This document shows positions 57,631 to 64,000 of a DNA stretch of 64,000 bases, in pieces. The first letter of the stretch is position 1; each line of letters begins with the position of its first letter. The translations under genes and the position numbers were made by a program. The notes beneath the pieces are model-generated. The model had not been told where the DNA came from. It searched no databases and saw only the letters and a program-made list of their open reading frames with translations. Source of the DNA: Heliocidaris erythrogramma (taxonomy: Eukaryota; Echinodermata; Echinoidea; Camarodonta; Echinometridae); assembly GCA_025617745.1 (NCBI GenBank), contig CM046856.1, forward strand, positions 48,612,873 to 48,676,872, read 5' to 3'.

Positions 57631-57750
57631 TGTTGATGATGATGATGATGATAATGATGATGTTGATGATAATGATGATAATGATGATGATGATGATGGT
57701 GATGAAGATTATGAACATCATCATGGTGGAGGTGATGGTGTCGGTGATGA
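57631..57750 (+). repeat. (GAT)n triplet tract
   Basis: GATGAT/AATGAT/GTTGAT units for about 120 bp. It yields Asp-rich and His-rich ORFs on the two strands that are not genes. Confidence 0.9.
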
Positions 57751-59139
57751 TTATTATTTAAATAGAGTAGACTCTTTATACAGACAGTAGGTGCTTGATC
57801 AAGGTACAAAAGAAATAACAGATATACGGAAAGTATACAATGCCTGTGATCAGCTACAATAAAATGGTATTTGAACTACTCTCTTTTCACGAATTCAACA
57901 AACACTTTTGGCTGCCTGACGTCACGATTTTATAACTTACAAAGTATCACCTATATAGCCTAGAGTAATCACTCATGTGTTTTGTATTCCTGCTGCCAAA
58001 AACAAGTATTAAATTTTAGTAAACATTTCGAAAAAATCAAAACATTTCCAAGATATCACCGTTACCGTTTACGATATCTGTATTCACACATCGAAAAAAA
58101 ACCCGCAAACGCAACTTTTTTCAAATTTGTGCATTTCACAAACAAGGGATAAGGTATACATTTACACACTATGGTCCGTATTCTACTAAACATTTCAGCC
58201 GTACGCTGAGTTTAACAAAAAAGGGTTACACCGGGTACTTAGTTTTCACTGTGTTGAACATGAACTTTGTCCTCGCGTCGGTTTTTAAAAAAAATCTAAT
58301 CACTTTCGTGTTGACCTATTATTCTGGTAATTATCTTTTTATCCAGTGGACACCAGGTTATTCATTATTGCACACACAAGTTCTGTCAAAGATCCTATAC
58401 AAATTCATTGCCGCGTTTCCAGTATTTTTTTTTTTTTTTTTGATGAGAAATCTCAAGAAAATGTGATATTGTTTAGGACGTTAGACTGCGTTTGGCAACC
58501 TCAAAATTATTATCCACGGTAAGCTTATAAACTCGTTGCCCTTTTCAATATGTATGGCGTCATCAATGTGATCACGTGGTTATATCGACTGCTGATAGGC
58601 TCTTGCTAAAAACGAAGCAATGACTGCGATTTATTTGGTGCAATAGCGCCATCTATTGCCAAGCAACCTTCATTTGTAAGGCACAGCATTACATTTTGTT
58701 TTTGTTGAATGTAAAACATTCTTCTTAATCTGCTGAACAACATAATCCCATGCAATGCCTTTTACTGGACATTTATTTAAAGAAAAGTTTCATGTATATC
58801 CTACGTCTGGGAATTGGACAATCATTAAAGCCTTGCAAATATAAATTAAAATCTATACTTTGTTGAAGTCCGGCTTGTGTGAGAGGAACAATATCTTTCA
58901 ACATACCTTACCCTTTAATATTCCTTGTATTTCTTTTTATTCTTTTCATAGTCCTTTTCTTAATCACTCTTCCACGCCATGTTGGCACCTTTGACGTTCT
59001 TTTCTTATCCTGTTTCTTCGAGTCGAACATTATTATTGTACGCAACCGTAATTGGTCTGTTTAGCGCCGGTAGTGATAACAGAATGGAAAACACGAACTA
59101 GTCTTAGTGAAGTAACGCCTTACATGTAAGACAGAGCTA
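57751..59139. other. Intergenic DNA, nothing recognised
   Basis: A poly-T run lies at about 58424-58441. No gene or element is supported. Confidence 0.45.
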
Positions 59140-59702
59140 CGTTACCATGCTTAAAGCTATGAATGCACACCTAGGCACACACCTAGGTCTGAATTATTAA
59201 ACTACGTCTTGATATGTCTATTACCATTTCAGCCAACTTCTTTTGCATATTTACGAGTATGATATAATAACTGTGTATGATGAACGCCAATGCCCTTTTA
59301 ATGTACAGTATTTCAGGACTTGGAATAAAAGGCTGCGCATAAATCGTTAAAAAAGGCTAAAGTTTATACTTGAGTGAGAGGATTGACTGGCCAATGCTGT
59401 GTTTCTATAGGAACGACTGGAATTTACTGTGTTAACATATTCTATACATAGGTACATACGGAAAACACCTCGGTCCTGATTCTTCAACGACGCATTTATA
59501 AAGTCTGTTACCACTTTGGCCAAGTGCTTGTACCTGCTTACATGATATGACGAAAGCCAACGCTGTTCTTTAATGTACGATATTCCATGACTGCGCAGGA
59601 ATCATTGGAAAAGGCTAAAGTTCATACTTGAGGAGAAATCGTTGGAAAAGGCTAAAGTTCTAATAAAGTGAGAGCATTGACCGACCAATGCTGTGTTTCT
59701 AT
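59140..59702 (+). repeat. 294-bp tandem duplication with a nested 45-bp duplication
   Basis: CCAATGCTGTGTTTCTAT occurs at 59391 and 59685, offset 294. The same order of anchors is seen in both units: CACCTMGGTCYTGATT, TATGAT.AACGCCAAYGC, TTTAATGTACRRTATT, AAAAGGCTAAAGTT. In the second unit GAAATCGTTGGAAAAGGCTA and what follows is repeated locally with a ~45-bp offset. Non-coding. Confidence 0.65.
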
Positions 59703-59820
59703 GACAATGCACTATGTCCATATCTACTCTAGATATGTTGCCGTTGTTTGTTTATCTGTACATATCTATGTTCTCCCTTGTGGATATAATATAGCAACGC
59801 AATCCACAATTTACAAATAC

Positions 59821-59966
59821 ATCTGGAGAGCGTTTCATCAAGTGTTTTGTCAGTGATTTTTACCCACAACTGTTATAAGCTACTGAAATCCTTGCATCTG
59901 ATTGGCTGAGAGCAAATTTGTCGGTAAAAATCACTGACAAAACACTTGATGAAACGCTCCCCTGGA
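59821..59966. mobile_element. MITE family A, copy 3 (best preserved)
   Basis: Both arms are intact: AGAGCGTTTCATCAAGTGTT with TTGTCAGTGATTTTTACC, against their complements ending AACACTTGATGAAACGCTCC. Arms are about 45 bp and almost identical. The core carries the inverted CCAAT box (ATTGG, 59901-59905). It serves as the reference copy for the family in this window. Confidence 0.75.
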
Positions 59967-62199
59967 TGCATACATGCAAATGTATAGATATATACTGTAT
60001 ATATTTATTTACGTTACTTCTCTTCCACCCCTTTTTATGTCTTATTGTATATGAATATGAAATGAAGTATATGTATATTTTGTTCTTTACATATAATAGA
60101 GAGCGGGGGGGGGGTATTAACAATGTCGCATATGAAACATGCCCTGTTTCAGACCATATATCTCGCACTTTAAATTTTATTTTTTTGTTTTCATCATAAT
60201 TTTAGATTTGTTTTATCTGGAGGGTTTCCAATGTTTATTATTAGTTCATTTCCTTTTTTAAGCATTTGTGTGAACGTGAATTGCATACAGGTATAAATGA
60301 TGTGGTAATGATGATGTATTTTTTTAAATATTTTGTTATTCTGGCATCACCGTTGGAGAAAGACCTGTGAAAATCATGCACTTACCGTGATATTCAATGT
60401 ATAAAAGTCAAGAAGGTCTACAATTAAAACACCATATACTGCCTTTTGTACAATATAGAATTACAAACGATACTAATTAAAAGCAATCATAACTTTTACA
60501 ACAAAAGGAATATACATGTTAAGAAATGTACTAGAAAAGGCGTTCCCCAAATTATTACAACATATATACCTATATAGCACCTCGCTATATAAGACAACGT
60601 GTGTATAATATAAGAATACTAAACAGTCATAATATTGGATGCCAGATATTAAAAGTTATGCAGTTTTCATTACAAATATGACCCCCAAAATTAATAATAA
60701 AACAATGTCTTCCCAATTGTTGTTTTTAACTATTTACTTCATTTTTCCCCCCAATAAAATACTAATAGCTAATTACCTTCTATATCATTTCATTAAAAAA
60801 ACAAACGAAATTGAATTCTAGGGGAAAAAATCTTAATGAATTTGAAGGTGAGCAGTTGTTTACCACCTATTCTTGTGACCCATGAGACAAAAACACAATT
60901 TAATTTCTCTATTGTCTCTCTTACTATATCGCCATAATCATTTGCGCAAGAACAATCATCGGGCAATCGGGAAACCCGACAGATCGAACGCTCCTGTGTA
61001 CTTAGTTCATTGGTCCATCAATTTAATGGAGCGATTAATGAGCAGACCGGATGCATATCGTGCGTGTATTTGCGTTGACGCCTGGACCTGTTTGCCGGGG
61101 CATTAAATTCGAAAGAGAAGAACTGGATGCACGAAGAAAAATCCCATTACGAGGATATTTCAAGCCTTCTACTTCTCCATTTATAACCAACTTTTTTTCT
61201 ATACATAGCATAGCATACCTCTAATAGCATTAAATGACATCATCGAAAGATGCAGACATGATCGGCCATTAATGCGATGGTTTGTAAATACTCGCCGCCA
61301 TTTCCTTTCTCGATCGCCGCTAATATCACCGATTGCCTTGTTGTGGTACCTACTCGGGGATAATATGCAGAAGTGTGCTGGCGCTTTGCATATTTCTGTT
61401 GAATTTTGTAAATATAAGTTACTACCATATGGCTTAAACTAGTTGATTCGTGGTTGCTAGGGAGACAGGGAATTACATATGAAATATAATACGCATTTTA
61501 AGTCGGCTAACTTCTTTCAATTTTGTCTGTCAATCCAAACAACGGAATATTTATGAATCAATACCTAATTAAATAAATCAGTGTGGTTTTCGTATTAAAT
61601 GTAATACTAAATCTACAATTTCGACGAAGGAAGTATAAGAGTTACGGATATTCTTTATTCACGATTATGGCGACCGTAAAATGATATGCAAGGACCGCGA
61701 AGCGTTTTTGAAAAAGGAGGGGCGGGGGTGAGCATGCGAACACGCATATCATCAAGCCTACTACATAAGTTTTATGGAGCGCGTTTACTAAAAGAAGGGG
61801 GTCTGCACCCCCCCCCCCCCCGCCCTTATTTCCGCTGCCCTTTTAATGAAATATTTGGAAAGCAGGTTTTACTCAAACACCACAGACTATGTCCAAACTT
61901 GAAGCTAAAATCCATTTTCCTTTGATATGAAAGATTTAGGAAGATACAATTTAGAGTAATTAGAAAAAGATGGAGGCATCCCCACTCTCGATAGAGCCAC
62001 AATATAATATCCAAGTTTGACGAGAACCTACGTATTTGTAACGTAGATGTGTCTGAGTTCGAGAGGGGTGCATTTTCAATCATGGACGCAAACACGATCA
62101 CGGAAGAAAGTCAATATGAGGGGCTCTCTGGGGAGGGCTTTGGAACCTGTGTCATTTTGTACAGGTGCCGTAACGAGCTGGAGCCTTGTGGAGGGAAAC
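59967..62199. other. Intergenic DNA, no supported gene
   Basis: Poly-G lies near 60104-60113 and poly-C at 61808-61821. The text at about 61690-61830 (GGACCGCGAAGCGTTTTTG, GGAGGGGCGGGGG, GGGGGTCTGCACC) resembles an eroded GC-ended MITE, but I could not pair its ends. Confidence 0.45.
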
Positions 62200-62530
62200 C
62201 ATTGAGAGATAGGGAGAGAGATCAGGGATAGAATGTGTTAGGTTAGGACATGGCAGATAGGGAATTAGAATAAGGAAAGGGAAAGGAAGGAAGGAGAGAT
62301 AGAGAGATAATGTGAGAGGAGATTAAATCCATCGATTGCGCGAGAGATAAAAAAGGGGAAGAAAATGTGGTAGGGAGAGTGTGATACGGGGAAGGGAGCA
62401 AGAAGGAGATTAATGACAGAGAGGATGAATAATACAGAGAGAGGATGAATAATACAGGGAGGGGATGAAAGAATGTGGGAGAGGAGAAGAGAGGTAGACA
62501 GATAGACAGACAGACAGACAGACAGATAAA
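62200..62530 (+). repeat. GA-rich tract with a 21-bp repeat and (GACA)n
   Basis: AGAGAGGATGAATAATACAG occurs twice with a third partial copy (about 62417-62470). The tract ends in (GACA)n at about 62495-62527. Confidence 0.85.
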
Positions 62531-62967
62531 ACACTTTAAAAAAAAAAATTACTTTTTTAGTTGAAGAAGTAATGTAAATAAAGAGTAAAAGATCAAATAT
62601 GTTCTTGTCGTTCCCGACTCAAGCTTAGCTTTTCGGATTTTTGACTGCACTAATTTTGACATCTCTGCTATGGTGAACATATTGTACAATATTTCAGAAG
62701 GAAATGTATGTGAAATCCAATTGTATCAGGTTAGGAATATCTACCCCGCCAAAGGTAACGAACTAGGTTTTCAAGGAAAATAGAATATGCTCCCTTCTAA
62801 GAGATCCCAATCATTTGAAATCTCAAATCTTGAAAAGGAATTAAATGAGACATCCCCTTGCTATAAATAACAGATTTCTTAAGTGGAAAAGAAGTAGCAT
62901 GGATAACTTTGCGTGCTTTACCACTTCTGATTTGTTTTCCTCTTCAAGGTATCCTGTGCGCATAAAA
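62531..62967. other. Intergenic DNA, nothing recognised
   Basis: No supported feature. Confidence 0.4.
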
Positions 62968-62971
62968 TTAA

Positions 62972-63749
62972 AGGGGAAGTCCGGCCCAAATATTACTTGG
63001 TTTTTATAGAAGCAGAAAAATCAGACCAACAGATCAAAAAAGGTTTGAGGAAAATCGGACAACTAATAAGAAAGTTATGAATTTTTTAGTGGCATGAAAA
63101 ACTGGAGAAACAGTGAAAATCACTAGACAAATTGACAACTCAGTCATGAATCTGTGATGTCATGGGTACACAACTCACCAACTATTTTGTTTATATTCGT
63201 AATACAAATTTAAATTTTTGTCCAAGAATGTGATTTCCTCATGACTTGAACCAACTTATATTTATAGTTATATGTTTTTGCATGTATGTTCTAATACAGA
63301 ATAAATAATTTTCTGTAAAAATCATGAAAATATGAATATTTATACAATATACATATAAGATGAGTGATTATGGAAATGTAATATTTTGAAAACAATATCA
63401 ATATTTTGAAGTTCGTGAAATATTTTGTAAATGTTTATACATGCAAAAACATATTACTATAGATGTATTTGGTTCAAGTTATGTGAATATTCATGTTCTT
63501 GGACAAAAATTGAGAATTTGTATAACGAATATAAACAAAATCATTGGTGAGTTGTGTACCAATGACATCACAAATGACCTAGTTGCCAGTTTGTCTAGTG
63601 ATTTTCATTGTTTCTCTAGTTTTTCATGCCCCTAAAAAACTCATAACTTTCTTATTAGTTGTCCGATTTTCCTCAAACTTTTCTTGATCTGTAGGCCTGA
63701 TTTTTCTACTTTCATTAAAACCAAGTTATTTTTGGACTGGACTTCCCCT
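62972..63749. mobile_element. 778-bp TTAA-flanked palindrome, AGGGGAAGTCC ends
   Basis: Exact TTAA on both sides (62968-62971 and 63750-63753). Ends are AGGGGAAGTCCGGCCCAAAT and its near-complement. Pairing can be followed for more than 300 bp on each side (for example TTTTTGTCCAAGAATGTG at about 63215 against its counterpart near 63500), so the element is almost entirely a palindrome. CRE positions read TGATGTCA and TGACATCA, consistent with CpG decay. Non-autonomous; Kolobok-like by TTAA target and AGGGG ends. Confidence 0.75.
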
Positions 63750-63753
63750 TTAA

Positions 63754-64000
63754 TGCAGTCGCCACCGAATAAAAGAATATTAGGCTACAACAATAGAAAA
63801 AGAAATTCTCTTTTCATTCTCGTTTCCCTGTATATACCTAGCCCTGCCCCTGCCGGCGTCCCTCCCCTCATCTCCCCTTTCCACCCCTTCTCTCCCTTTC
63901 TCTTTTTCTCTCTCTACCTTCCTTTTGGATGTTTTTTTTACTGTCCTTTTCTTTACTGATCTATTTATATGGTGTCAGCAATTTTTGGAGTGTGCGTTCT
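63754..64000. other. CT-rich end of window
   Basis: Pyrimidine-rich imperfect repeats lie at about 63840-63950. No gene seen. Confidence 0.5.

Noticed and set aside
57468..57809. His-rich and Asp-rich ORFs
   Set aside because: Both are readings of the (GAT)n tract on opposite strands.
61680..61830. GC-ended MITE
   Set aside because: The sequence looks like such an element, but I could not pair two ends or find a target duplication.

Overview
This is non-coding, repeat-rich DNA from an animal genome. It is most likely an echinoderm, probably a sea urchin. The evidence is AT-rich sequence with many (CT)n, (GA)n and poly-C/poly-G tracts, a dense crop of short fold-back transposons, TTAGGG-type repeats, and decayed LINE and Crypton-type coding fragments. 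Several of the TTAA-flanked elements look like repeats I associate with sea urchin genomes; that match is from memory and was not searched. I found no convincing host exon, tRNA, rRNA or CRISPR array. The window reads as an intergenic stretch or a large intron.

Layout. 0-5.3 kb is a dense transposon cluster. It holds three small inverted-repeat elements, a frameshifted and tandemly duplicated N-terminal fragment of a Crypton-like (DUF3504-type) protein at 2.25-2.66 kb, a 204-bp element whose interior is a TTAGGG array (2926-3129, with an exact 8-bp target duplication), a 904-bp TTAA-flanked fold-back (3318-4221) and a 177-bp palindrome (4261-4437). 5.3-16.8 kb is mostly unremarkable AT-rich DNA with one copy of a ~390-bp dispersed repeat, two fold-back elements (10239-10635, 13500-13650) and a CG/CA/CT microsatellite block near 11.5 kb. 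16.8-21 kb has a nested fold-back, the second (inverted) copy of the dispersed repeat, a hairpin array with a 120-bp period (19447-19701) and a ~68-bp minisatellite (20.47-20.9 kb). 23.5-34.5 kb has a 152-bp tandem duplication, long simple repeats and two TTAA-flanked fold-backs (28590-29193, 31034-31529).

35-46 kb holds a piggyBac-like element plus a truncated relative (35994-36406; 37608), a hAT-like element with CAGGGG/CCCCTG ends (39236-39410) and a strongly decayed tandem array (42.5-43.26 kb). 47-60 kb has simple repeats, a near-perfect 264-bp CACTA-type palindrome (49677-49940), an element with CACTGTAAAAA ends (50800-51000), the 3' end of a dead LINE (53.2-54.33 kb), more fold-backs and a 294-bp tandem duplication. 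The window closes with a 778-bp TTAA-flanked palindrome (62972-63749).

No genes act together here. The coherent theme is that unrelated fold-back families repeatedly carry the same promoter-type sites: the CRE/ATF octamer TGACGTCA and the CCAAT box, sometimes directly adjacent. The TTAGGG-filled element and the 120-bp hairpin array are the structures I would look at first.
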